Below are positions 17,216 through 26,545 of a DNA stretch of 64,000 bases, in pieces (position 1 is the first letter of the stretch; every line of letters starts with the position of its first letter). This DNA is from Crenothrix sp043729335 (lineage in GTDB: Bacteria > Pseudomonadota > Gammaproteobacteria > Methylococcales > Methylomonadaceae): contig NZ_JAYTLQ010000002.1 of the NCBI RefSeq assembly GCF_043729335.1, positions 248,001 to 312,000 on the forward strand. Reading direction: 5' to 3'. The position numbers were made by a program, and so were the translations under genes. The notes beneath the pieces were generated by a model that did no database searches, had not been told where the DNA came from, and saw only the letters and a program-made list of their open reading frames with translations.

Positions 17216-18235
17216 GTGATCTATAATTTAAACATAAAATCCAAAGGTTTTGCCTTAGTACTGGTCTTATGGGTGCTGAGTTTGCTAACACTAATGGCCG
17301 GTAGCTTTGCCTTGGGCATGCGCCGTGAAATATCTATAACCGAAGGCATTAAAAATAATGCACAGGCAGCGGCTATTGCCGAATCAGGCATTGCCATTGC
17401 CGAGCTGATGTTGCTGGGTTCAGAAACTGACAAGATTAATGCCGAGCAAGATAAAAGCTGGCGCACCGATGGCAGTATTTACCAAATAAACTATGGTGAT
17501 ACCCGGGTCAGGATTCGGATGTTATCGGAGACCGGCAAAATAGATATTAATCAGGCGGACACCCAGTTATTGCGGGCATTGTTTTCCCGTGCGCCTGCCA
17601 CTGAGGATGATAGAAACGACCCTCTGATCAGGGTTTCTAAATGGGTCGGTGCAGTGATGGACTGGCGTGATAGCGATGATACAGTCAGCCCAAATGGCGC
17701 AGAGAAGCCAGAATACCAGACTGCTGGCTTAAAATATCAACCGGCTAATAAAGCGTTTCAAAATATTGAAGAATTGCAAATGGTATTAGGCATGAATGCC
17801 AAAACATTTAAATGGCTTGAACCGTTAATCACGGTGTATTCAGGACAGGCGCAGGTAGATAAAAGCGCAACACGGGAAGTGCTGTCACTATTGCCTGACT
17901 TAGAGCCGGGCATTATTGGGCAGTTCTTGGAAGCACGCTCAGAAAGCGCTAAATTGGATAAGCCTTTGACGTTTCCAATCACATCAAAATATATTAATGG
18001 TGCGGAAGCGGAAGGGCTGCAAAGCGGTGCAGTGACGATTATTTCTGAAGCTAAACTGGCAGATGGTAGCCGCGCAGCCGTAGGTGCATTGGTTATAAAA
18101 TCAGAAGTAGATCCTGCGCTGCCCTTTCAAGTGTTGAAATGGCAGCGCAGTTATGCGAATGAAATTTCTTTATTTTCAACAGCAATGAATGAATTATTAG
18201 TAGCACAATATAATGAACCTCAATTCAACGATTGA
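17216..18235 (+). CDS. gspK: Tip pseudopilin GspK
   Basis: A 339-residue GspK with a GTG start. The prepilin signal is KSKGFALVLVLWVLSLLTLM, cleaved after Gly11. As usual for GspK, the mature +5 Glu is missing (Leu instead). The helical domain contains the typical TGKIDINQADTQLL segment, and WVGAVMDWRDSDD gives the acidic calcium-type site. It caps the pseudopilus. It overlaps gspL by 23 bases. Confidence 0.93.
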   Translation: MIYNLNIKSKGFALVLVLWVLSLLTLMAGSFALGMRREISITEGIKNNAQAAAIAESGIAIAELMLLGSETDKINAEQDKSWRTDGSIYQINYGDTRVRIRMLSETGKIDINQADTQLLRALFSRAPATEDDRNDPLIRVSKWVGAVMDWRDSDDTVSPNGAEKPEYQTAGLKYQPANKAFQNIEELQMVLGMNAKTFKWLEPLITVYSGQAQVDKSATREVLSLLPDLEPGIIGQFLEARSESAKLDKPLTFPITSKYINGAEAEGLQSGAVTIISEAKLADGSRAAVGALVIKSEVDPALPFQVLKWQRSYANEISLFSTAMNELLVAQYNEPQFND

Positions 18236-19325
18236 TCTAGATGTTAAAAAACTTTGGCATTGGTGGGTAGGAGAGCTTAGCTTTTTAGTCCCTGAAAAAG
18301 TCAAACAACTGGTTACCGATAAACGCGGTACGGTTATCGTTCACCCTGATGGGAATCAGTTTGTACTGAGCTTTGTCGACGATCAGCACAGTGAACAACT
18401 GGCAAGACTCGATCGCAACGAAACCGGTATAGCGCAATATAAAGAGCTGCTAGCAACCGACGAAAGACTGGATAAAGCGCAGTTAATCATCAGGTTATCA
18501 GAACGCGATGCCATCCAAAAAGAACTATCGTTACCTGCCGCCGCCAAAGAGAATCTACAGCAAGTGGTGGCTTACGAGCTGGATCGTTATACGCCCTTTA
18601 AAGCCGAACAAATTTATTTTGCTGTTCAGCCTTTAGAGGTAGAGAACGAACCTGGCCAACTGCGCGTTATGTTAATTATTGCGCTCAAAGAAACCGTTGA
18701 TGCTATCTATGAAGACGCTAAAAACATGGGCATGGTGCCGTTATTTGTGGATTACGAAGACGCTGCCAATAATCTTTTGCGCCGTAACCATTACAACCTG
18801 CTCCCTGAAAACCTGAGGCCAAAAACAGCTAATCTGCCGCGCTTAGTGCATGGCGGTTTAATTGGCTTGTTTGCAGTGCTGGGGGCAATGGCTTTAGCTA
18901 TGCCGGTTTGGTTTGAATACCGTGAGGTTAACGCTTTGCAATCCCGCGTTGACGGCATTGAAAAAGAAGCCAAAAAGGTTAATGTTTTACAGGCGGATAT
19001 TGAGGCCATGATGGATGAAACCCGGCAATTACTGGCAGAAAAAAGCGCAACCCCAGCAGTGGTCGTTATCCTGGATGCGTTAAGTTCATTAATAAAAGAT
19101 AATACGTGGTTGGCTTATGCCCAGTATTCGGAGAAACAATTGCAAATGCAGGGCGAATCACCCAATGCATCCACGTTAATTTCCGTCCTGGAAGCCTCTG
19201 ACATATTTACTAACGCACGTTTTGTGTCGCCGGTGACCCAGGATACTGTTAGTAAATTAGAGCGCTTTCAGATTACTGTTGATGCGACCAAAGCAGGAGG
19301 CATTGATGGAACTGGCAAAAAATAA
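18213..19325 (+). CDS. gspL: Type II secretion protein GspL
   Basis: A 370-residue bitopic inner-membrane protein. The cytoplasmic, actin-like N-terminal domain (about 1-200, with AKENLQQVVAYELDRYTPF) docks on GspE. One transmembrane span lies at about 210-233 (GGLIGLFAVLGAMALAMPVW). A coiled coil and a small PilN-like ferredoxin-fold domain follow in the periplasm. Its start is inside gspK and has no strong ribosome site, so translational coupling is likely. Confidence 0.88.
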   Translation: MNLNSTIDLDVKKLWHWWVGELSFLVPEKVKQLVTDKRGTVIVHPDGNQFVLSFVDDQHSEQLARLDRNETGIAQYKELLATDERLDKAQLIIRLSERDAIQKELSLPAAAKENLQQVVAYELDRYTPFKAEQIYFAVQPLEVENEPGQLRVMLIIALKETVDAIYEDAKNMGMVPLFVDYEDAANNLLRRNHYNLLPENLRPKTANLPRLVHGGLIGLFAVLGAMALAMPVWFEYREVNALQSRVDGIEKEAKKVNVLQADIEAMMDETRQLLAEKSATPAVVVILDALSSLIKDNTWLAYAQYSEKQLQMQGESPNASTLISVLEASDIFTNARFVSPVTQDTVSKLERFQITVDATKAGGIDGTGKK

Positions 19326-19893
19326 CCAGACCCAGCGTTTAATCGCTGTCGGCATACTGGTTTTAGTTATCTTGTTGCTGACCGCACTGATTGTTATGCC
19401 CATCATCTCTAAAGGCCTGGAGTTGAGCGAAGCTAAAGAATCACTGGTTTTTAAGTTACAAAAATATGAGCGTATTTTAGCTAAAAAAGATTCCGTGCTT
19501 AAAAGTATGGCTAAAATCAAGGCGCAACATCTGGAACAAGGCTATTTTAACACTCAAAAGACACCGTCTTTGGCTTCTGCTGAATTACAGGAGTTTATTA
19601 AAAAATCTATTGTCGATGCCGGCGGCCAATTAAGCAGCACCCAGGCGCTTTCTGAAACTGAAAAAGATAAGTTTACCTTGATAACCGTCAGTGTGCGCAT
19701 GACCGGTAATATGGAAATATTGCGCTCGGTTTTATACAAACTGGAAACCGCAACCCCATTGATTATTATTGACCAAATGGACATCAGGCCCATGCGCGGC
19801 AAACGCAACCGGATAACCCGCAAACTTGAGCCGAGTAATGACTTGAACGTTAACTTTCAAGCGGTAAGCTTTATGAGAAAGCAGCCCAAATGA
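19306..19893 (+). CDS. gspM: Type II secretion protein GspM
   Basis: A 195-residue single-span protein, the usual partner of GspL. AGGAGG five bases upstream fixes the start at 19306 rather than an in-frame TTG at 19279. A membrane helix at about 13-34 (LIAVGILVLVILLLTALIVM) is followed by a coiled coil and a small alpha/beta domain with a late RKLEPSNDLNVNFQAVSF strand. It overlaps gspL by 20 bases and the next gene by four (ATGA). Confidence 0.88.
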   Translation: MELAKNNQTQRLIAVGILVLVILLLTALIVMPIISKGLELSEAKESLVFKLQKYERILAKKDSVLKSMAKIKAQHLEQGYFNTQKTPSLASAELQEFIKKSIVDAGGQLSSTQALSETEKDKFTLITVSVRMTGNMEILRSVLYKLETATPLIIIDQMDIRPMRGKRNRITRKLEPSNDLNVNFQAVSFMRKQPK

Positions 19894-20669
19894 ATATCAA
19901 GCTTATTAAATTATTAACCGTACTGTGCATTTTGTTGCTGATAACTATTGCCGGTGAATGGCTATATGCAAAGCGTGTACAACAACAGACGTTGGCAGCG
20001 CTTAAGGTAACCGATAAAAAAACACCTCAAATTGCGCAAATGCCCACTATTGCCTTAACCAAAAAACCGGAACAAAGCTTTGCTGATATGGTGAATAGAC
20101 CGCTATTTATCAAAGGGCGAAGACCTGTGCCGGAAGTGCCTGTAGATCCTAAGCTAGCAGTCGTTAAACCCAGTGGTCCGTTTAACTGGCAATTGAATGG
20201 TATCTATACTAAAGGTAAACGTTTGTTCGCCTTATTAAGCCGTTCGGTACGCACACCTAAAGGTAACTTTAAAAGATTATCCAAAGGAGCCGATATTGAT
20301 GGCTGGACATTGGCAGAGGTGCAAAAAGATAAGGTTATTCTTAATCAAAACGGGTTGCAAAAAGAACTGTTGCTGCGTAAAGCCAAGCCTAAAACGCCAA
20401 AGAATAATCCCGCAGCTGATCCAAACAATCCGAACAATCCAAAAACGCCACAAGAACAAGCTCAGGGACAGGCGCCCCCCCCTATGCCAGAACCTTTACC
20501 TAATGGTGAGCCTTTGCAACAAGATGCCGATGCTGAGGTTGCACCTGAAACAGAACCTATGCCAGGCTCTGAAGAGGAAGTCATACCAGAGCCTGAACCC
20601 GAATTTCAAACTGATGAATTTAGCCAAGATACGAGCACATTTGATAATGGAACCAATGAACAATTTTAA
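19890..20669 (+). CDS. GspC/PilP-like type II secretion protein
   Basis: A 259-residue protein in the slot where some operons have gspN. One N-terminal membrane span (about 5-24) is followed by a short linker (FADMVNRPLFIKGRRP). Residues about 95-160 (FNWQLNGIYTKGKRLFALL, ending ILNQNGLQKELLLRK) resemble the homology region of GspC and PilP. That domain contacts the N0 domain of the secretin. There is no PDZ or coiled-coil end; instead the last ~95 residues are Pro/Glu/Asn-rich and probably disordered. No other gspC is in the operon, so this is likely the functional linker between inner membrane and GspD. It is sometimes labelled GspN. Overlaps gspM by 4 and gspD by 14 bases. Confidence 0.7.
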   Translation: MNIKLIKLLTVLCILLLITIAGEWLYAKRVQQQTLAALKVTDKKTPQIAQMPTIALTKKPEQSFADMVNRPLFIKGRRPVPEVPVDPKLAVVKPSGPFNWQLNGIYTKGKRLFALLSRSVRTPKGNFKRLSKGADIDGWTLAEVQKDKVILNQNGLQKELLLRKAKPKTPKNNPAADPNNPNNPKTPQEQAQGQAPPPMPEPLPNGEPLQQDADAEVAPETEPMPGSEEEVIPEPEPEFQTDEFSQDTSTFDNGTNEQF

Positions 20670-22935
20670 AAAATTAACAACGGCATCTTATCTTGTCGCT
20701 GCCGCTTTAACACTGTCAGGATGCGAGCTACTCCTGCCAAGACCAAAGCCAAAAATACCATTGCCACCACTGGCTAAAGAGCAATACAAACAGCCAGTAA
20801 CTTATCAGGAACTACAAAACAAACCGATTGCTACCGATCAATTACGCGCCAAAATTGAGTTATTCCCTGCGCGCAGTCAGTTTTCAGAAACGCCGCCAGT
20901 GGCTAAGCACCGCCGCACCATGACTAACGGTGTCGGCACTTATAGTCTTAATTTTGATGAGGCGGATTTGGGTGAAGTCGCTAAAGTCATCTTAAGTGAT
21001 ATCCTGGGGCAAAACTACGTATTAAGCCCAAAAGTAGCTGGCAAAGTCACTTTGCAAACCACACAGCCCTTGTCCAAAGAAGAGCTATTACCAACGCTGG
21101 AAATGGTATTGCGTATGAACAATGCGGCCTTGGTTAAAGATGGTAAGATTTTTCATATCGAACCCAGTGCAGAAGCGTTGTACACGTCAGATATTTCCAC
21201 GGGCGCAGGCGCTAAAGCAGGCTATCAAACGCGTGTTATTACTATTCACAATGTGGGTGTGCAGAACATTGTTGATATCATCAAACCTTTGGTGCGCGAT
21301 AAAACTATTTTAAATGTAGATCCCACCCGCAACAGCATGATACTGTCAGGCACACCAGATGAACTGGCGCGGATTATGGATATGGTCAGTACCTTTGATA
21401 CCGACTTGTTAAGAGGCCGTTCCTTTGCCCTATTCTCGCTGGCGCATGTTGATCCGGAAAAAGTTATCGAAGAATTAAATGCCGTATTTGGTAAAAAAGG
21501 TGGCAAAACCGATGATAACGAATTCTTTCGCTTTATTCCTATTGAGCGCATGAATGCCGTGTTAGCTATTACCCATCAAGCCAGTTACTTACGGGACATC
21601 GAAAATTGGGTATATCGTCTGGATAAAGCCAATACCGCCAGTGGTGGTGGTGTTAATGTTTATAAAGTGCAACATATGGATGCCGTAGAATTAGCTGATC
21701 AGCTGAACGATATTTTTGGCAGCGGCGGTGGTTCTGGCAAACGAGACAAAGCCGGTAAAGTGGCGCCTGGCCAATCCTCAGGCGATTTAACAAATAAGGA
21801 TAATTCAAGCCCAGACACTTCTTCCGGCATCTCTGCAGATGCGCCCTCTTCATCGGTATCGAAAAAAAGCTCTAAAAAGAGCAGTTCGTCGGGCTCAACC
21901 GGGGGAGCCAAGGTTGCCAATGTTGACGATGTTAAAATAGTCGCCGATGAAGCCAATAATGCTGTAGTGGTGGTATCCACAGCCCGTGAATACGCCATTA
22001 TTTTACCCATTATCAAGCAGTTGGATATTATGCCCCTGCAAGTACTTATTGATGCCACTATTGCCGACGTGACTTTGAGAGATAATCTATCGTATGGTAT
22101 TCAATGGTATTTAAACAATAGTGCTGCGGGACCTGGGGGGACAACAAGAACTGTTACCAATCCCAACACCGGTGTAGTGACGACAACAACCACCGGAGGA
22201 ACAGGAGGAGCTGACTTGATGAATCTTGCTGCGGGTGCTATAACCGGAGGCCTAGGTTATACTTTTCTAAGTCATTCAGGTGATATCAGAATGGTTTTGA
22301 CAGCTGAAGCAAACAAGGGAAATGTCAACATTATGTCATCACCCTCCCTAATGGTATTAAATAATCAGGAGGCCAATATACAGGTGGGGGATGAAATCTC
22401 TTTGGTGACCGGCGCGCTTAGCGGTGTTAGCAGTACTGCTACTCCTGATACCGGAAATAATAGCCTTATCCAAAATACGCAAAATCAACAACGTAAAACT
22501 GGTGTTAAATTAAAGGTAAAACCACGCGTTAATGCTAATGGTATGGTACTTTTAGATATTGAGCAAAGCGTTGAAGATGTTGATCCGGACAAAAAAACAG
22601 GTGGAGGTAACCCAACCATTCTAACGCGATCAATCAACAGTTCTGTCGCAGTACAAAGTGGAGAAACTCTAGTTTTGGGTGGATTAATCAGAGAAACTAA
22701 TAATAATTCTAAAACCGGTATTCCGTTTTTACACGAACTGCCTTTAATAGGGCCATTATTCGGGAATACTAGCATCGCAAAAACCCGAACTGAACTGGTT
22801 GTTTTAATTACGCCGCGTGTAGTAAAAAGCTTGCAAGATACCCGTATTGTAACGGATGAATTCAGACGAAAATTAACGGGAATGTACGATTACCCTGGCA
22901 ATAATACAAAGAAAGAATGGTACATCCGTGACTAA
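20656..22935 (+). CDS. gspD: Type II secretion secretin GspD
   Basis: A 759-residue outer-membrane channel. The open frame extends upstream, but the ATG at 20656 (another at 20647) gives a proper lipoprotein signal: LVAAALTLSGCELL, lipidated Cys23. The order is N0 (YSLNFDEADLGEVAKVILSD), N1-N3 repeats, a secretin core (LMVLNNQEANIQVGDEI) and the end signature IPFLHELPLIGPLFG. A Gly/Ser/Lys-rich low-complexity insert sits at about 355-415 within the N-domain region. The lipid anchor suggests self-piloting or Lgt/Lol-dependent targeting; no separate pilotin is visible. Last gene of the operon. Confidence 0.95.
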   Translation: MNNFKKLTTASYLVAAALTLSGCELLLPRPKPKIPLPPLAKEQYKQPVTYQELQNKPIATDQLRAKIELFPARSQFSETPPVAKHRRTMTNGVGTYSLNFDEADLGEVAKVILSDILGQNYVLSPKVAGKVTLQTTQPLSKEELLPTLEMVLRMNNAALVKDGKIFHIEPSAEALYTSDISTGAGAKAGYQTRVITIHNVGVQNIVDIIKPLVRDKTILNVDPTRNSMILSGTPDELARIMDMVSTFDTDLLRGRSFALFSLAHVDPEKVIEELNAVFGKKGGKTDDNEFFRFIPIERMNAVLAITHQASYLRDIENWVYRLDKANTASGGGVNVYKVQHMDAVELADQLNDIFGSGGGSGKRDKAGKVAPGQSSGDLTNKDNSSPDTSSGISADAPSSSVSKKSSKKSSSSGSTGGAKVANVDDVKIVADEANNAVVVVSTAREYAIILPIIKQLDIMPLQVLIDATIADVTLRDNLSYGIQWYLNNSAAGPGGTTRTVTNPNTGVVTTTTTGGTGGADLMNLAAGAITGGLGYTFLSHSGDIRMVLTAEANKGNVNIMSSPSLMVLNNQEANIQVGDEISLVTGALSGVSSTATPDTGNNSLIQNTQNQQRKTGVKLKVKPRVNANGMVLLDIEQSVEDVDPDKKTGGGNPTILTRSINSSVAVQSGETLVLGGLIRETNNNSKTGIPFLHELPLIGPLFGNTSIAKTRTELVVLITPRVVKSLQDTRIVTDEFRRKLTGMYDYPGNNTKKEWYIRD

Positions 22936-23053
22936 GTTTTGCTCGTAAAATCCAACTTACCGACGATTGCGATGATTGCGATGATGGGATTTTACATGCA
23001 CTACGCGATCAGTTCTGATTGATACGTCAGCTAGCAACTAAGGCAGGAGGGAA

Positions 23054-23120
23054 GGTTAATCCGTCTGAACTTGTCAAACTATAAACGGATTAACCGTTCA
23101 CCCTTGCCGAACGGTTAATC
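23054..23120 (+). terminator. Two mutually exclusive hairpins after gspD
   Basis: Stem A is GGTTAATCCGT (23054-23064) with ACGGATTAACC (23085-23095). Stem B is GATTAACCGTTC (23088-23099) with GAACGGTTAATC (23109-23120), followed by TTTATT. The middle segment 23088-23095 belongs to both, so only one can form at a time. Stem B looks like a terminator for gspD. The region lies between convergent gspD and the DUF3240 gene. Confidence 0.6.
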
Positions 23121-23180
23121 TTTATTGATTGTCCCGTCTTATGTAGTCACTAATTGCGTCTCTACAATAACGCAACAGGA

Positions 23181-23486
23181 TTAAATCACACCATGCTCAA
23201 GCACCGGTAACACCCAATACTGTATCCCCGCTCCAGAAAACTCCTGCTTTAACTGCGCCAATAAAATCGATAAAGCTTCTTCCGCCACATACATTTGAAA
23301 ACGGATCTTTTTTTGTCGACCGCTAACTTGCTCCGCCAACGATAAACCATGATTATCATGATGATGGGCATTAACTGGAAAACTGCTGAAGCCATGCTCT
23401 GATTCCAGTAGCAACAGACAATCCACCACCAATTCGTCCAGTCCTGGCGGTACATTCAACGTCACCAGATATTCTTTGTTATTCAT
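23181..23486 (-). CDS. DUF3240 protein of metal-efflux operon
   Basis: A 101-residue cytosolic protein of the DUF3240 family, which regularly follows CzcA/CusA-type genes. It has a small alpha/beta make-up (EYLVTLNVPPGLDELVVDCL) and a His-rich turn (NAHHHDNHG) that could touch metal. It starts on the TAATG that ends the RND pump gene, so it is translationally coupled. Function is unknown; a metal-sensing or regulatory role for the pump is inference. Confidence 0.8.
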   Translation of the reverse strand: MNNKEYLVTLNVPPGLDELVVDCLLLLESEHGFSSFPVNAHHHDNHGLSLAEQVSGRQKKIRFQMYVAEEALSILLAQLKQEFSGAGIQYWVLPVLEHGVI

Positions 23487-26400
23487 TACACAGGCTCCTT
23501 GGCAACACCAAATAATCTAAACAAAATTGGCAGCAAAAATAAAGTTAAAAAGGTAGATGATACCAAGCCGCCAATCACCACTATCGCCAACGGTCGTTGA
23601 ATTTCAGAACCCGGCCCTGTGGCAAACAATAACGGTATCAAGCCAAAAGCTGCAATACTGGCGGTCATTAACACCGGTCTTAACCGGCGCGACGAACCCA
23701 ACGTAACTACCTTAAGTATCTCCATGCCCGTAGCTTTCAGCTGATTAAAATAACTGACCATCACCACCCCGTTTAACACAGCAATCCCCAACAGCGCGAT
23801 AAAGCCGACCGAGGCCGGAACTGATAAATACTCGCCAGACAGCCATAGCGCAAACACACCACCGACCATGGCCAGCGGAATATTGGATAATACCAACACA
23901 GCTTGGCGCACCGAACCAAAGGTTGAAAACAACAACAAAAAGATCAATCCTAATGAAATCGGCACAACCAAAGATAATGTCGCTGCAGCACGTTGCTGAT
24001 TTTCAAACTGGCCACCAAACTCAACGGTGTAACCCGGAGGCAATTTGACTTTTTCGGCTACAACTTTACGGGCTTCATCGACAAAACTCACTAAATCACG
24101 ATTTTTGACATTACTGGTAATAACGACAAAACGCTGACCTTTCTCACGCTCTACTGACACTACACCTTCCACTTTTTCAATTTTAGCCACGGCAGTTACC
24201 GGCAAATGGCCACCATTAGGCAAAGTGATTTGCAGGTTTTCAAAGTTGGCCGTGTTACTGCTTCCACGCAAAATGAGCGGTGTACGCTTGATGCCTTCTT
24301 GAACTATGCCTATATTTAAGCCTTCAATTTGCGCGCGCAACAGCGTTTCTATGCTATCGCTATCCAGACCTAAACGGCCCGCCGCTGATTTATCAATCGT
24401 TAATTGTAAAAACTGCATGCCTTCATTAACTTTAGTGGCTACATCAGAAGCGCCCGTTATGGTTTTTACTGCGCTGGTAATTTGCCCCGCTTTTTCGTTT
24501 AGCACGGCAAGATCAGCACCGAACAACTTAATCGCCACATCGCCGCGTGTGCCTGTCAGCATTTCTGAAACACGCATTTCAATAGGTTGGGTAAATTTAA
24601 AAGCTATGCCCGGCGTTGCTGCCATTACTTTCCTGATTTCTTCAATCAAGGTTTCTTTGCTGTGCATGCGCCATTGATCTTTAGGCTTTAGTATAAGAAA
24701 GGTATCGGTATCGTTTAGGCTCATCGGATCAAGCCCCAATTCATCTGTACCCACGCGAGCGACAACATCCACTATTTCCGGAATTTGCTTACGCAGATTT
24801 TTTTGCACCTGACCATCCAGAGCCACCGATTGCTCCAGGGTAATCGACGGCAATTTTTCCAGTTGCACAATGATGTCACCCTCATCCATCGTGGGCATAA
24901 AGGTGCTGCCTATTTGGGTAAATACCATCACAGTGGCCACCAATAATACACCAGCAAACACAAAGACTTTTTTACTGTTAGCTAAACACCACAACAAAGC
25001 AGGCTGATATAGTCTTTGTAAATGCCGAGGTAACCAGGGTTCTTCATGGGAGACTTCTTTTAACAAATAGGAAGCAATCACGGGAATAACGGTCAGTGAT
25101 AACACCAGCGAACCGCTAAGCGCAAACACGATAGTCAACGCAACCGGAGTAAATAGTTTGCCTTCCAGACCTTGTAAAGTCAGCAAGGGTAAAAACACAA
25201 TAATAATAATCAAAATACCGGCAGTGACTGAACCTGCCACTTCAGCGGTCGCGCGGTAAATAACGTGCAGCCTAGGCAAACGTTTGGCTTTTTCCACATG
25301 TGCCAGATGGGTGATGAGATTTTCAACCACCACCACCGCACCATCCACCAGCATACCGATGGCAATCGCCAAACCACCCAAACTCATCAGGTTGGCCGAC
25401 ATACCCATGGTGTTCATTAAAATAAAGGTAAATAACGCCGCCAAAGGTAATGCCAAAGCTACCACCACCGCCGCTCGCAAGTCACCTAAAAATAAAATTA
25501 ACAACACCACCACTAATACAATAGCTTCCAGCAAGGCATGTAAAACGGTATTTACTGCTTTATCTACCAAATTACCTCGATTATAAAAGACCTTGGTTTC
25601 AACGCCTTTAGGAAAACCTTTACTGATTTCTGCCAGCTTTTCTTCAATACCGACAATAGTTTGCCGCGCATTAGCACCGCGCAGGCTCAGTACCAATCCA
25701 GTTACCGCTTCACCTTCGCCGTTTTTACTGACCGCACCGTAACGGGTTAACGCACCGATTTTTATTTCTGCAACATCCCGGACGGTAACCGGCGCGCCAT
25801 TTTTATTATCAACGACTATACGGGCAATATCATCCAGATTCTTGATACGGCCTTCTGCACGTACAATCAACGCTTCTTCGCCGTCAGTCATACGGCCTGC
25901 GCCGTCATTACGGTTATTGCTTTGCAAGGCATGTATGAGGGCTTCTAAACTAATACCTCTGGCCGATAGCTTGATACTATCAGGAATAACTTCAAAACTG
26001 CGCACAAGACCGCCCAGCGAGTTCACATCTGCTACGCCAGATACCGTGCGTAAAGCAGGGCGAATCACCCAGTCCAGCAAATCGCGACGCTCCATTAAGC
26101 TTAAGCCGCCGCCCTCCACAGAGAACATGAACATTTCACCTAAAGGCGTGGTCATGGGGGCAATACCGCCAGAAACACCGGTCGGCAAATTGCCCCACAG
26201 GGTATTTAAACGTTCGGCAATTTGTTGCCGCGCCCAATAAATATCGGTGCCTTCGGCAAAATCCACGGTAATATCAGTCAGCGCGTATTTGGCAATAGAG
26301 CGCAACATGGTTTGATGCGGAATACCCAGCAACTCCACTTCTATCGGAGCTGTTATGCGGGCTTCTACCTCTTCAGGAGTCATGCCGGGAGCTTTAACAA

Positions 26401-26545
26401 TAATCTTGACCTGTGTGGGTGACACCTCCGGAAAAGCATCAATCGGAATATGTTTAAACGCATAATAGCCACCACCTGAGAGCAGCAAGACGAAAATCAT
26501 CATCAACAGCCGCTGACTTAGCGCAAAGCGTATCAAACTAGCCAT
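23486..26545 (-). CDS. Heavy-metal RND efflux pump, CzcA/CusA family
   Basis: A 1019-residue inner-membrane proton-driven transporter with twelve predicted membrane spans and two large periplasmic loops. The heavy-metal RND signature in TM4 (near residues 396-413) reads AIGMLVDGAVVVVEN. It keeps the DGA...VEN of divalent-cation pumps but has AIG where CzcA and CnrA have DFG. That combination is recalled for nickel-type pumps (NrsA-like) rather than the AIG...DAA form of CusA, so the metal cannot be named with confidence. It overlaps czcB-like and DUF3240 genes by single bases (TAATG). Confidence 0.92.
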   Translation of the reverse strand: MASLIRFALSQRLLMMIFVLLLSGGGYYAFKHIPIDAFPEVSPTQVKIIVKAPGMTPEEVEARITAPIEVELLGIPHQTMLRSIAKYALTDITVDFAEGTDIYWARQQIAERLNTLWGNLPTGVSGGIAPMTTPLGEMFMFSVEGGGLSLMERRDLLDWVIRPALRTVSGVADVNSLGGLVRSFEVIPDSIKLSARGISLEALIHALQSNNRNDGAGRMTDGEEALIVRAEGRIKNLDDIARIVVDNKNGAPVTVRDVAEIKIGALTRYGAVSKNGEGEAVTGLVLSLRGANARQTIVGIEEKLAEISKGFPKGVETKVFYNRGNLVDKAVNTVLHALLEAIVLVVVLLILFLGDLRAAVVVALALPLAALFTFILMNTMGMSANLMSLGGLAIAIGMLVDGAVVVVENLITHLAHVEKAKRLPRLHVIYRATAEVAGSVTAGILIIIIVFLPLLTLQGLEGKLFTPVALTIVFALSGSLVLSLTVIPVIASYLLKEVSHEEPWLPRHLQRLYQPALLWCLANSKKVFVFAGVLLVATVMVFTQIGSTFMPTMDEGDIIVQLEKLPSITLEQSVALDGQVQKNLRKQIPEIVDVVARVGTDELGLDPMSLNDTDTFLILKPKDQWRMHSKETLIEEIRKVMAATPGIAFKFTQPIEMRVSEMLTGTRGDVAIKLFGADLAVLNEKAGQITSAVKTITGASDVATKVNEGMQFLQLTIDKSAAGRLGLDSDSIETLLRAQIEGLNIGIVQEGIKRTPLILRGSSNTANFENLQITLPNGGHLPVTAVAKIEKVEGVVSVEREKGQRFVVITSNVKNRDLVSFVDEARKVVAEKVKLPPGYTVEFGGQFENQQRAAATLSLVVPISLGLIFLLLFSTFGSVRQAVLVLSNIPLAMVGGVFALWLSGEYLSVPASVGFIALLGIAVLNGVVMVSYFNQLKATGMEILKVVTLGSSRRLRPVLMTASIAAFGLIPLLFATGPGSEIQRPLAIVVIGGLVSSTFLTLFLLPILFRLFGVAKEPV

